Shown here: one piece after another, positions 53,791-62,557 of the stretch
Numbering within the stretch: the first letter of the stretch is position 1
How the letters are laid out: each line of letters starts with the position of its first letter
Made by a program: the position numbers and the translations under genes
The notes under the pieces: generated by a model
Database searches by the model: none
What the model saw: only the letters and a program-made list of their open reading frames with translations
Told to the model about the DNA's origin: nothing
Origin: a virus
Strand: one strand, 5' to 3'
DNA: 63,771 nt
Virus record (IMG/VR): IMGVR_UViG_3300027741_000060
Location: 1 to 63,771 of that record

Positions 53791-53815
53791 AAATATCTAC
53801 CCAGGAGAACCATCA

Positions 53816-54718
53816 GTGTCAATATCCTCCACGCCCGCGGCACCTCGCGTGAATTATCTCAACAATCGAGACATACTCAAAGAAATACATCTCAGCAAAA
53901 ACACCTACTGCACCTACCTTGATCCTGACCGTGATCATCAGTATGACATCATCCTGCCAGATGTGAGCAAAATCAACATTCGCACCGTGGCCGAAGCACG
54001 CAGAAATCGTGCTGACCGTATCAAACGCGAAACCGGTGTTGAACAAGATCCCAAGAAAATTCCCAACACTGATCTAGTGTTTCGGGTCACTTGTTGGGAT
54101 CACATTCCCATGGCCGCCAAAAAAGTGCCCAAAAACAAACCCAAAAAGCGCAAGATCGAAGACATCTTGGATTTTGATGACACAGTAGATGATCCCTTGG
54201 CCGATCTCATGCTGGAGGAACCCATACTGGATCCCACTCACATGCGAGTGAACTTCCCGCCCTTTTGGCACTACCGAATTGATGACAATCGAGAGCCGTA
54301 TCTAGTAGGCAAGAGTCACTGGCGCGGCGACTTGGCCACAGGAGAGTTTTCCAAAGATCATGGAACCATGACACGCAAGCTGGCCACCATGTTCATGAAG
54401 CTGTGCGAACGCTATGCCACTAGATCAAACTGGCGTGGCTACAGCTACAACGAAGAAATGCGTGGTCAAGCTCTCTTGCAACTCAGCCAAATTGGTCTGC
54501 AGTTTGATGAAAGCAAGAGTCAAAATCCCTTTGCCTACTACACAGCAGCCATCACCAACTCGTTTACTAGGATCTTGAACCTGGAAAAGAAAAATCAAAA
54601 CATTCGAGATGACATCCTGGAAATGAATGGTCTAGATCCTAGCTGGAGTAGACAGAATTCTGGGCGTGCCAGCATGGCCCAACTGTCCGGACCGGTCGTA
54701 TCTAGCCTGGATGAGTAG
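53816..54718 (+). CDS. gp55: gp55-like late-transcription sigma factor
   Basis: A 300-residue protein from GTG 53816, chosen because AGGAG lies eight bases upstream; the frame is open to 53744 but those codons would precede the promoter start. The segment VNYLNNRDILKEIHLSKNTY is typical of gp55-type factors of marine T4-like phages. The core is YLVGKSHW, LATMFMKLCERYATRSNWRG, NPFAYYTAAITNSFTRILN, which corresponds to sigma region 2. T4 gp55 is 185 residues; the extra length is a Lys- and Asp-rich segment at residues about 95-150. It should direct polymerase to TATAAATA-type late promoters. Confidence 0.88.
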   Translation: MSISSTPAAPRVNYLNNRDILKEIHLSKNTYCTYLDPDRDHQYDIILPDVSKINIRTVAEARRNRADRIKRETGVEQDPKKIPNTDLVFRVTCWDHIPMAAKKVPKNKPKKRKIEDILDFDDTVDDPLADLMLEEPILDPTHMRVNFPPFWHYRIDDNREPYLVGKSHWRGDLATGEFSKDHGTMTRKLATMFMKLCERYATRSNWRGYSYNEEMRGQALLQLSQIGLQFDESKSQNPFAYYTAAITNSFTRILNLEKKNQNIRDDILEMNGLDPSWSRQNSGRASMAQLSGPVVSSLDE

Positions 54719-54730
54719 TATACTAGGGAA

Positions 54731-55747
54731 ATGAGTAACCTATTTAAAAAAGCTGCAGTTTTCACGGACATCCATTTCGGTCTCAAGTCAAACAGCACTT
54801 TGCACAACGAAGACTGCCTAAATTTTGTGAAATGGGCTACTGCTAAAGCTCGTGCAGAAGGTTGTGAAACCTGTTTGTTTCTTGGCGACTGGCACAATTC
54901 TCGAGCCAGTATAAATATTGTCACGCTGAACTACAGCCTGCGAGCCTTGGAGCACTTAAATGACAACTTTGATCACGTGTATTTTATTCCTGGCAATCAC
55001 GATCTATACTATCGTGACAAGAGAGACATTCAGAGCGTGGAATGGGCGCGCCATCTCCCACGTGTCACTGTATGCAATGACTGGTTTGAGTGCGACGATG
55101 TTGTTATTGCTCCTTGGCTTGTGGGTGATGATCACAAAAGGATCCCTCGGCTGAAAGGTCGCTACATGTTCGGGCACTTTGAATTGCCCGGATATCTAAT
55201 GAATGCCATGGTGGCCATGCCGGATCATGGTGATATACAAAGAGAACACTTTGGCAACTTTGAGCATGTGTTTACCGGTCACTTTCACAAGCGACAAACA
55301 CAAAAGAACATCACCTACATTGGCAACTGCTTTCCGCACAACTATGCCGATGCCGGCGACGATGAACGCGGTATGATGATCTTGGAATGGGGGCAAGCAC
55401 CCAAATTCCATGCTTGGCCTGACCAACCCAGATATCGTGTGTTGGGCTTGGCCAATTTAATTGATCGTGCTCCTGAGTTGTTGGCTGCAAACATGCATGT
55501 GCGTGTGCAGCTGGACATTGAAATTTCATACGAAGAAGCCAACTTCATTCGAGAGACCTATGTGCGAGACTATGGGCTAAGAGAAATGAGCCTAATACCC
55601 AACAAGAACTCATCTGTGGACACCGACATGGCACCAGGCGAAATCCGCTTTGAATCGGTAGACCAGATTGTGACAGATCAGCTGACCAATATCGAATCAG
55701 AATTCTACGACAACCGACTTTTGTTGCAAATTTATCAGACCTTATAG
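54731..55747 (+). CDS. gp47: gp47-like recombination nuclease subunit (SbcD/Mre11 family)
   Basis: A 338-residue phosphoesterase. Motifs in order: FTDIHFG (Asp13, His15), LGDWHNS (53, 55), PGNHDLYY (His90), GHFELPG (about 147) and FTGHFHKRQT (about 184), the two-metal site of the Mre11/SbcD family. With gp46 it makes the nuclease that processes DNA ends for phage recombination and origin-independent replication. It starts 12 bases after the gp55-like gene, with AGGGAA upstream. Its partner gp46 follows only after a three-gene insert. Length equals T4 gp47 (339). Confidence 0.93.
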   Translation: MSNLFKKAAVFTDIHFGLKSNSTLHNEDCLNFVKWATAKARAEGCETCLFLGDWHNSRASINIVTLNYSLRALEHLNDNFDHVYFIPGNHDLYYRDKRDIQSVEWARHLPRVTVCNDWFECDDVVIAPWLVGDDHKRIPRLKGRYMFGHFELPGYLMNAMVAMPDHGDIQREHFGNFEHVFTGHFHKRQTQKNITYIGNCFPHNYADAGDDERGMMILEWGQAPKFHAWPDQPRYRVLGLANLIDRAPELLAANMHVRVQLDIEISYEEANFIRETYVRDYGLREMSLIPNKNSSVDTDMAPGEIRFESVDQIVTDQLTNIESEFYDNRLLLQIYQTL

Positions 55748-55867
55748 TTTTTGATAATTACTGATCAAATTACAAAATTACTTTGGCTTCAAACCCAAAT
55801 TTGAATCTTGTAATCCACGTTTTACCAATTTTTGGTTGTTTTAAATTAACTTTAGAAAGTAAAACAC
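55748..55867 (+). other. A/T-rich leader upstream of the metabolic cassette
   Basis: A 120-base gap between gp47 and the binding-protein gene, markedly rich in A and T. It holds a small hairpin (ACCAA TTT TTGGT) but no convincing -35/-10 pair, late motif or terminator. It is the longest gap in this plus-strand block, so a promoter for the cassette would most likely lie here. Confidence 0.35.
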
Positions 55868-56812
55868 ATGAAAAAACAAATTTTCACAGCTCTACTGAGC
55901 ATGTGCATTGCAGTATCATCTGCTGTGGCATTTCCCAACAAACCTGTAAGAATCATTGTTTCGCTGCCAGTGGGGTCAGGGCCTGATGTACAGGTTCGAC
56001 GAGCAGCCGAAGTGCTGACAGAAAAATGGAATCAACCGGTTGTGATTGACAATCGTCCAGGGGCGTCAGGATTGATTGCCATGGATGCGTTGGTCAAAGA
56101 GGCCGCCGACGGTCATACCATAGGACTTTTTCACACCGGCGATATTGTGGCTTTTCCAATTTTGTACAATCGTCCGGAACTCATAAACAATGTTGAACCA
56201 TTGATGCCATTTTTCAAAGCAGACATGATGTTGTTTACGTCAAGCCAGATCAAAAACATAGCTGAACTTCGACAGGAAGTTCAAAAGAACCCCATGTATG
56301 GCTCTTGGGGAACAGGATCCATTGGTCATGTGGTTGGTGCAGAATTTGGCAGCACAATGTCTTCTTCGGCTACTCATGTTCCATACAAAGAATACACTGC
56401 CTGGTATATTGATTCAGCAAATCTTGTGTTGAGTTATGGATTTAGTGCCCCGGGTTCTTCCAATGCCATGTATCGTGCAGGAAAAATACGCTACTTGGCC
56501 ATTGCAGCAGCTCGACGAGATCCAAAATTCCCGGATGTTCCGACCATACGCGAGTTGACTGGTGAAAACATTGTATCCCAAAGTTGGTTGGCATTTTATA
56601 TAAACCAAGGCGTCAATGACACTGTCAAACGGCGTTTGGAAAACGACTTACGGGAAGCAATTGCCACCCCCAAGATACAAAACATGATTACCGACAATTA
56701 TTACATACCGTTGAACAATTTGTCTTTGGCCGAATTCCAAAAACAAGTGGCCAAAGACAAAGAAAATTACGCCACTGTGTTGAACAAATACAAAATCAAT
56801 CTTAAACAATGA
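55868..56812 (+). CDS. Bug/TctC-type periplasmic solute-binding protein
   Basis: A 314-residue protein of the tripartite tricarboxylate transporter receptor (Bug) family, which captures organic acids in the periplasm. The N-terminus MKKQIFTALLSMCIAVSSAV is a clear Sec signal peptide with cleavage after AVA (residues about 19-21). FPNKPVRIIVSLPVGSGPDV is the family's first strand and anion-binding loop. VVIDNRPGASGLIAMDAL and YGSWGTGSIGH follow. Length is normal for the family. No TctA/TctB membrane subunits are nearby, so it would use a host transporter or act as a sensor ligand binder. It overlaps the oxygenase gene by four bases (ATGA), so the two are co-translated. The family is most abundant in beta-proteobacteria. 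Confidence 0.92.
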   Translation: MKKQIFTALLSMCIAVSSAVAFPNKPVRIIVSLPVGSGPDVQVRRAAEVLTEKWNQPVVIDNRPGASGLIAMDALVKEAADGHTIGLFHTGDIVAFPILYNRPELINNVEPLMPFFKADMMLFTSSQIKNIAELRQEVQKNPMYGSWGTGSIGHVVGAEFGSTMSSSATHVPYKEYTAWYIDSANLVLSYGFSAPGSSNAMYRAGKIRYLAIAAARRDPKFPDVPTIRELTGENIVSQSWLAFYINQGVNDTVKRRLENDLREAIATPKIQNMITDNYYIPLNNLSLAEFQKQVAKDKENYATVLNKYKINLKQ

Positions 56813-58080
56813 GTCGTTGGCCAGAATCTAACACCAGCAGAATCCCTTACTGGGTATATCGTGATCAAACTGTATATCAACAAGAACTAGAAAAAATCTT
56901 CTACGGCGATCATTGGATCTATGTAGGATTAGAATGTGAAATACCCAACACAGGTGATTTTAAAACCAGTTGGGTTGGGGAAAGGGAAGTGATTGTTGCT
57001 AGACACAACAACAGCATACAGGTGTTTGAAAATCGATGCGCACACCGAGGTGTCAGATTCTGCCAAAAAAAGCATGGTAATGCAACCAGTTTGGTATGCC
57101 CTTATCATCAGTGGAGATACAATCTCAGTGGAGATTTAATTGGAGTACCATTTGAGCGTGGTGTTGCCAAAGGAGATCGCAAATTTGAAGGAATGCCTGC
57201 TGATTTTGACAAAAAACAAAACGGAACAGTCAAGCTGAATGTGGCTTGTTTGCATGGAGTCATTTTTGCTTCATTTAGTCACACAGTTGAACCCATTGAA
57301 CAATATCTAGGTCCCACAATATTGCCCTGGTTCGAGCGCACATTCAAAAATAGAAAGTTAAAAATATTAGGGTACAATCGTCACAAAATTCCGGGTAACT
57401 GGAAGCTGATGATGGAAAACATCAAAGATCCATACCATGCTGGATTACTGCACACCTGGTTTGTGACTTTTGGTTTATTTCGAGCCGATCAATCCAGCAG
57501 TAGAATCGTGATTGACAGCACGGGTCGACACGCAGTCATGCTCAATCGACGAAACCAAGCCACAAACAACGAAGTCACTCAAGGAATCGACAGTTACAAA
57601 CATCAAATGACCCTGCATGATCCAAGAATGCTTGACATTGTTGAAGAATCTTGGTGGTCCGTTCCAGATCCAGATAACCCCGGTACTTTTATCAATCCCA
57701 CAACCTGTATGCAAACACTATTTCCCAGTGTGGTCATACATCAACAAATAAACTCATTGAGCACACGTCAAATTGTGCCCAGAGGCAATGATTGTTTTGA
57801 ATTTAATTGGACTCATTTTGGGTTCGAAGACGACAGTGAAGAAATGACATTGCGTAGATTAAGACAGGCCAATCTTTATGGACCAGCAGGATTTGTCAGT
57901 GGTGAGGATAGCGAAGTACTTGAACTGTGTCAGCAAGGGTTTGATCAATGGCAAGATCAGGGTCAACAGTTGGTACAGATGGCTGGCAAGGATTTGGGCG
58001 AAACAACCGATCACCCAGTGACCGAAACACTTTTGCGCGGAATGTATCGATACTGGAAAAAGGTAATGGGCTATGAATAA
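56809..58080 (+). CDS. Rieske aromatic-ring-hydroxylating oxygenase, alpha subunit
   Basis: A 423-residue Rieske non-heme iron oxygenase. The [2Fe-2S] motif is complete: CAHRGVRFC starts it with Cys77 and His79, and SLVCPYHQW gives Cys97 and His100 (C-x-H-x17-C-x2-H). The mononuclear iron site is MENIKDPYHAGLLH with Asp207, His210 and His215, and a late acidic residue follows in FVSGEDSEVLELCQQG. This pattern fits alpha subunits such as those of anthranilate and salicylate hydroxylases. The enzyme would add oxygen to an aromatic acid. It needs a beta subunit (next gene, eight-base overlap), a ferredoxin and a reductase; the last two are not in the window. Confidence 0.94.
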   Translation: MSRWPESNTSRIPYWVYRDQTVYQQELEKIFYGDHWIYVGLECEIPNTGDFKTSWVGEREVIVARHNNSIQVFENRCAHRGVRFCQKKHGNATSLVCPYHQWRYNLSGDLIGVPFERGVAKGDRKFEGMPADFDKKQNGTVKLNVACLHGVIFASFSHTVEPIEQYLGPTILPWFERTFKNRKLKILGYNRHKIPGNWKLMMENIKDPYHAGLLHTWFVTFGLFRADQSSSRIVIDSTGRHAVMLNRRNQATNNEVTQGIDSYKHQMTLHDPRMLDIVEESWWSVPDPDNPGTFINPTTCMQTLFPSVVIHQQINSLSTRQIVPRGNDCFEFNWTHFGFEDDSEEMTLRRLRQANLYGPAGFVSGEDSEVLELCQQGFDQWQDQGQQLVQMAGKDLGETTDHPVTETLLRGMYRYWKKVMGYE

Positions 58081-58546
58081 AAATGAATGGCAATCAGCTG
58101 TTGACAATATCAATTCTGACTATGGGTTTGCAGTTGACCAACACAACTGGCAAGATTGGTTAGATTTATTCAGCAACGATGCACTGTATCACATTCAGAG
58201 TCGAGAAAATTTTGATAGAAAGTTGCCACTGAGTTTGCTTCGACTTGACAGCAAAAATATGATGAAAGATCGAATCTACGGAATCACCGACACAATTTTT
58301 CATCAACCTTACTATACACGACACATAATTGGGAGAGCAAAAATAACACAATTCAATGATTGCCAGTGTGAATGTGTAAGCAACTATGTGGTAATCCGAA
58401 CCAAACACCAGCAAACCAGTGAAATATTCAATGCAGGTTATTATCTAGATACCATGAAACTGTTGGATGGCGAAATAAAAATCAAAAGTAGAATTTGTGT
58501 ATATGATACTGAGATGGTGCCAAATTCGTTGATTTATCCTGTGTAA
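58073..58546 (+). CDS. Ring-hydroxylating oxygenase, beta subunit
   Basis: A 157-residue protein of the SnoaL-like/NTF2 fold used by beta subunits of ring-hydroxylating dioxygenases. Signatures: DQHNWQDWLDLFSNDALYHI, MMKDRIYGITDT, and YTRHIIGRAKI, which match small subunits of salicylate- and anthranilate-type enzymes. Its start lies eight bases inside the alpha gene. Beta subunits keep the alpha3-beta3 hexamer stable and can shape substrate choice. A complete alpha/beta pair in a phage genome is unusual. Confidence 0.9.
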   Translation: MNKNEWQSAVDNINSDYGFAVDQHNWQDWLDLFSNDALYHIQSRENFDRKLPLSLLRLDSKNMMKDRIYGITDTIFHQPYYTRHIIGRAKITQFNDCQCECVSNYVVIRTKHQQTSEIFNAGYYLDTMKLLDGEIKIKSRICVYDTEMVPNSLIYPV

Positions 58547-58563
58547 TTTGTTAAAATCAGTTG

Positions 58564-60330
58564 ATGATTAACATTAAAACCCTCACTGTTAGAAATTTCA
58601 TGAGTGTGGGTGCAGCCACACAGGCCATCAACTTTGACCGCAGTGACCTTACCTTGGTGTTGGGTGAGAATCTTGACCTAGGTGGCGATGGCTCACGCAA
58701 CGGCACCGGCAAGACCACAATCATCAATGCACTCAGTTATGCCTTGTATGGTCAAGCACTGAGCAACATCCGAAAAGACAATCTAGTAAACAAAACCAAC
58801 GGCAAAAACATGTTGGTGAGCCTGGACTTCTCTGTAGGCGATCAGGTGTACAGAATTGAGCGCGGTCGCAAGCCCAATGTGTTGAAATTCTATGTCAACG
58901 ATGAGCAACAGCTGGCACAGGACGAAGCACAGGGCGACTCACGAGAAACCCAAACAGCTATAGAACGTGTGTTGAACATGAGTCATGACATGTTTCAGCA
59001 CATTGTGGCTCTTAACACATATACCTTGCCATTCTTGAGCTTGAAGGCCAATGAGCAACGAACCATTATTGAACAGTTGTTGGGAATCACACAGTTGAGC
59101 GAACGAGCCGATGCCGTGAAAGAACTCAATAGACAAACGAAGGATGCCATCACCCAAGAAGAACATCGCACAAGAGCAGTTCAAGAAGCCAATCGTCGTA
59201 TTGAAGAACAGATTGAAAGTCTGCGTAAACGACAAACCTTGTGGTTGAGAAAACAAGCCGAGGATGTGGCTCAGTTGACTCAGGCTGTGACTGATCTTGA
59301 ACACATTGACATTGATCATGAAATTCAAGCACATAGAGATCTTGAAACTTTCCACACTGTGAAAAAAGCCCGAGACGAAGCCGAACGATGGATTCGCAGC
59401 ATTGACAGTGATGATGCAAAATTAGAAAAAACTCGAGCCAAGTTACAAAAAGAAATTACCGATCTTGACAATCATGTGTGCTATGCGTGTGGACAGAATC
59501 TACATGATCACAAGCAAGACGAAATTAGAGCAGCCAAACAGGAAGCCTTGCAAGAAACTGCGCTACAATTGTTGGCTAACTCTAGTCAGCGATTTGAACA
59601 TCAAGACCGGTTGTCACAACTGGGAGAAGCTGTGCCAGCACCACAAGTTTTCTATGACACCCTGGAACAGGCCCTGAATCATCGCAACAGCGTGGACACA
59701 TTGCGTAAAGATCTGGCTCAACGACAGACAGAAACTGATGTGTATGCTGAACAGATCTCAGACATGCAGAGTCAGGCTCTGCAAGAAGTCTCCTATGACA
59801 CTCTCAATCAGTTGACTCGACTACAGGATCATCAAGAATTTTTACTCAAGTTACTGACCAGCAAGGATAGCTTTGTTCGCAAAAAGATCATTGATCAAAA
59901 TTTGAGTTACCTCAATGCCAGACTCACTCACTATCTAGATCGCATGGGCTTGCCACACACTGTAGTATTTCAAAACGATCTCACAGTCAGCATCGAAGAA
60001 CTGGGTCGTGAACTGGACTTTGACAACCTGAGCCGTGGTGAGCGCAACCGACTGATTCTCTCCATGAGCTGGGCCTTCCGTGATGTGTTTGAAAGTCTTT
60101 ATCAACCCATCAACATCATGTTCATCGACGAAATGATCGATTCTGGTCTGGACACCGCAGGTGTAGAGAATGCCCTAGGCTTGCTCAAGCACATGAGTCG
60201 CGAGAGAAACAAGAGTGTGTGGTTGGTGAGTCACAGGGATGAGTTGACTAATCGAGTGGAAAACATATTGCGAGTGGTCAAAGAAGGTGGATTCACTTCG
60301 TATGATTCTGGCACTGAAGTCATGCAATAA
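58564..60330 (+). CDS. gp46: gp46-like recombination nuclease subunit (SbcC/Rad50 family)
   Basis: A 588-residue ABC-type ATPase from ATG 58564 (TTG 58561 is also in frame). The Walker A region is GDGSRNGTGKTTIINALSYA (about 41-60), with an extra Gly/Asp-rich loop before it. Two coiled-coil arms (about 170-300 and 320-450) flank a zinc hook CYACGQ (about 306-311). The signature LSRGERNRLILSMSWAF is near 489 and Walker B NIMFIDEMIDS near 518. It is the partner of gp47. T4 gp46 is 560 residues. It is the first gene after the oxygenase cassette. Confidence 0.94.
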   Translation: MINIKTLTVRNFMSVGAATQAINFDRSDLTLVLGENLDLGGDGSRNGTGKTTIINALSYALYGQALSNIRKDNLVNKTNGKNMLVSLDFSVGDQVYRIERGRKPNVLKFYVNDEQQLAQDEAQGDSRETQTAIERVLNMSHDMFQHIVALNTYTLPFLSLKANEQRTIIEQLLGITQLSERADAVKELNRQTKDAITQEEHRTRAVQEANRRIEEQIESLRKRQTLWLRKQAEDVAQLTQAVTDLEHIDIDHEIQAHRDLETFHTVKKARDEAERWIRSIDSDDAKLEKTRAKLQKEITDLDNHVCYACGQNLHDHKQDEIRAAKQEALQETALQLLANSSQRFEHQDRLSQLGEAVPAPQVFYDTLEQALNHRNSVDTLRKDLAQRQTETDVYAEQISDMQSQALQEVSYDTLNQLTRLQDHQEFLLKLLTSKDSFVRKKIIDQNLSYLNARLTHYLDRMGLPHTVVFQNDLTVSIEELGRELDFDNLSRGERNRLILSMSWAFRDVFESLYQPINIMFIDEMIDSGLDTAGVENALGLLKHMSRERNKSVWLVSHRDELTNRVENILRVVKEGGFTSYDSGTEVMQ

Positions 60331-60347
60331 CTTTATGAGATACAATT

Positions 60348-61460
60348 TTGTTTGATTACAACGCTATCAACGAGTATCAACTAGAAATTACTACTTATTG
60401 TAATGCCGCATGTCCGCAATGCCCAAGAAATCTTGGAGGGCATGGCACAAATCCCTTGATGCCACTTACACATCTGCCCAGGGCGGTTATTGACTCATCA
60501 TTCCTTATTGATCTATGTAAGAGTCTTCGACAGATATTTTTTTGTGGAAGCTACGGTGATCCAATCATGCATCCTGACTTCTTGGACATACTTAGAGATT
60601 TTCGACGCAAATCACCAACACTGTGGCTATACATGCACACCAACGGTGGCGCACATGATCCGGAATACTGGAGAGAAATTGCAAAAATCATGAACGGATA
60701 TGGCCAGATAGATTTCGGAATTGACGGACTAGAAGATACTTTACATTTGTATCGTCGCAATGTAAAATACAGCAAAGCCATTGCCAATGCTCGGGCATTT
60801 ATACAAGCTGGTGGTCGTGCACAGTGGAATTTCATTGTTTTTCATCACAATGAACATCAAGTTAAACAAGTACAACAACTAGGCAAAGAACTAGGATTTT
60901 TCAATGTATTGATCAGAAAAACTGGAAGATTTTTCAATCACAGAACCATTGAAGAAATGACTCGCTGGCCTGTAGGGAATAACTATGTATTAGAGCCGCC
61001 TAACAATCCTGACTATCGAAATCAAAGCATGATGTTTCTTCCAGACTTAAAGAAACAATACAACAATATCAAAGATTATTTTAACTCAACAGAAATCAAA
61101 TGTGATGCCATGATTGGACACAAGGTAGCCATCAATGCCGAAGGATTAGTTTTGCCTTGCAACTTTTTCAATCATAATTTGTACGACCTTAGATTTTACG
61201 AGCCAGGAGTAATGCCAGAAGCTAATGAGCTCAGCTCAGTTGATGGAAAAAATCAAGTAAGATCTTTTTTAGAATCACATAACTTAGAAAAGTTAAACAT
61301 CAAAAATTACAGCATCGAAAATATTTTTAAAAATCCCATGTGGCATGATCTAGTGGATAGCTGGAACAAAACATTGTACAACGGTCGACTGTTCGAGTGT
61401 GCAATGACCTGTGGGTCAAAAATTACCAAGGTATGGGATCAAGGAGGAAGCAAAAGATGA
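60348..61460 (+). CDS. Radical-SAM protein, SPASM-like
   Basis: A 370-residue enzyme with EITTYCNAACPQCPRN (Cys18, 22, 25) and FFCGSYGDPIMHPDFLDIL. C-terminal cysteines at KCDAMIGHKVAINAEGLVLP, then CNFF and ECAMTCG, fit a SPASM-type region that would bind further clusters. It is not a close relative of the six N-terminal-twitch proteins. It opens with TTG 60348, with GAGA before it; no ATG is available near the start of homology. It overlaps the SDR gene by four bases (ATGA), after AGGAGG, so the two act together. Likely substrates are peptides or proteins, by family habit only. Confidence 0.87.
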   Translation: MFDYNAINEYQLEITTYCNAACPQCPRNLGGHGTNPLMPLTHLPRAVIDSSFLIDLCKSLRQIFFCGSYGDPIMHPDFLDILRDFRRKSPTLWLYMHTNGGAHDPEYWREIAKIMNGYGQIDFGIDGLEDTLHLYRRNVKYSKAIANARAFIQAGGRAQWNFIVFHHNEHQVKQVQQLGKELGFFNVLIRKTGRFFNHRTIEEMTRWPVGNNYVLEPPNNPDYRNQSMMFLPDLKKQYNNIKDYFNSTEIKCDAMIGHKVAINAEGLVLPCNFFNHNLYDLRFYEPGVMPEANELSSVDGKNQVRSFLESHNLEKLNIKNYSIENIFKNPMWHDLVDSWNKTLYNGRLFECAMTCGSKITKVWDQGGSKR

Positions 61461-62041
61461 AATTTTTAATCACTGGCGGTAATCGAGGACTAGGACTACA
61501 TCTAGTAGAACATTTTCATGGCGATTCTATCAGTCGAAACAATGGATGGGATATTACTCAAGATGTAGAGAAAATTGCCAAACATAGTTTAGATTACGAT
61601 GTATTTGTAAACAATGCCTTCGACGGGCCACCTCATGAATCCTGGGCAAATTTTGCACAAACCAATCTGTACCTTGCGGTGTACGATGCTTGGAAATCTG
61701 CAGACAAATCAGGATACATTTTTAACATTGGATCATCCGGCAGCAAGCATATCGTGAGTCCCGAGCCTAGATTTGAAACTTATCGAGTATCTAAGGCAGC
61801 CTTGGAACATGCCAGCAAACAAGGCACGCAAGCATTTAAACAAAATACGGTAAAATTTCAAACCAGTTTATTGACTCTGGATCGTCTTGACACTCCGCTA
61901 AGCCAGAGCAGATCGTCCTGGACTGGAAACGGAATCAATTTGCAAGATATTAGCAATTTCATAAAGTATGCAATGTCTGTTGGCAAAAACACTGTGATCG
62001 AAGAAACAACTTTTTATTGCAATTTCAATTACAATTCATAA
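61457..62041 (+). CDS. Short-chain dehydrogenase/reductase
   Basis: A 194-residue SDR from ATG 61457. The open frame continues to 61397 inside the preceding gene, but the ATGA junction and the strong AGGAGG at 61441-61446 decide the start. MKFLITGGNRGLGLHLVEHF carries the TGxxxGxG NAD(P)-binding loop; VFVNNAFDG replaces the usual NNAG, and YRVSKAALEH contains the catalytic Tyr-x3-Lys. It is short for a classical SDR (about 250), with the C-terminal part reduced. It is coupled to the radical-SAM gene, so it may reduce or oxidise the product of that enzyme. Confidence 0.87.
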   Translation: MKFLITGGNRGLGLHLVEHFHGDSISRNNGWDITQDVEKIAKHSLDYDVFVNNAFDGPPHESWANFAQTNLYLAVYDAWKSADKSGYIFNIGSSGSKHIVSPEPRFETYRVSKAALEHASKQGTQAFKQNTVKFQTSLLTLDRLDTPLSQSRSSWTGNGINLQDISNFIKYAMSVGKNTVIEETTFYCNFNYNS

Positions 62042-62071
62042 TTATGTTACATATTTCTTTAAGATATCAAC

Positions 62072-62557
62072 ATGACATGGCTATACAACAATCAACTGGT
62101 AGAAAATCTACCCCAAGATTGTGTGGGTTTTGTGTATTTGATAACTAATACCGTCAACGGCAGAAAATACATAGGCAAAAAACTAGCAAAATTCTCAAAA
62201 ACAACTTATCAAACAGTCAAGCAAAAAAACGGCACCAAGAAACGCAAAAAGATACGCAGCAAAATTGATTCAGACTGGAGAGACTACTGGGGTTCCAGCC
62301 CGGAACTTTCAAAAGATATACAGGCACTAGGCATCGAAAACTTCTCAAGACAAATACTACACTATTGCACCAGCAAGGCAGCCTGCTCGTACATTGAAGC
62401 ACGAGAACAATTTGATCGACGAGTGTTGGAATCTGAGGACTACTACAATGGTCACATACAGGTTCGAGTACACGGCTCTCATGTATTAAACAAAACACTG
62501 GCACTGACAGGCAGCGATCACGACACTGTGATCAGCGACATGGCTGATCCCCATTGA
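62072..62557 (+). CDS. GIY-YIG-type endonuclease-like protein
   Basis: A 161-residue protein with FVYLITNTVNGRKYIGKKLA as GIY-YIG-like core, then a Lys-rich stretch and DYWGSSPELSKDIQALG. This type is common as a free-standing gene in T4-like phages, where it may be a homing or host-DNA nuclease. The catalytic Arg-x-Glu part is not fully clear: YIEAREQFDRRVL contains a Glu in the right region. It is followed by 377 bases with no gene. Confidence 0.75.
   Translation: MTWLYNNQLVENLPQDCVGFVYLITNTVNGRKYIGKKLAKFSKTTYQTVKQKNGTKKRKKIRSKIDSDWRDYWGSSPELSKDIQALGIENFSRQILHYCTSKAACSYIEAREQFDRRVLESEDYYNGHIQVRVHGSHVLNKTLALTGSDHDTVISDMADPH

Noticed and set aside
53744-53815. Upstream extension of the gp55-like gene to an ATG at 53744
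   Set aside because: It would place the start upstream of the consensus -10 box, and the GTG at 53816 has AGGAG at ideal spacing.
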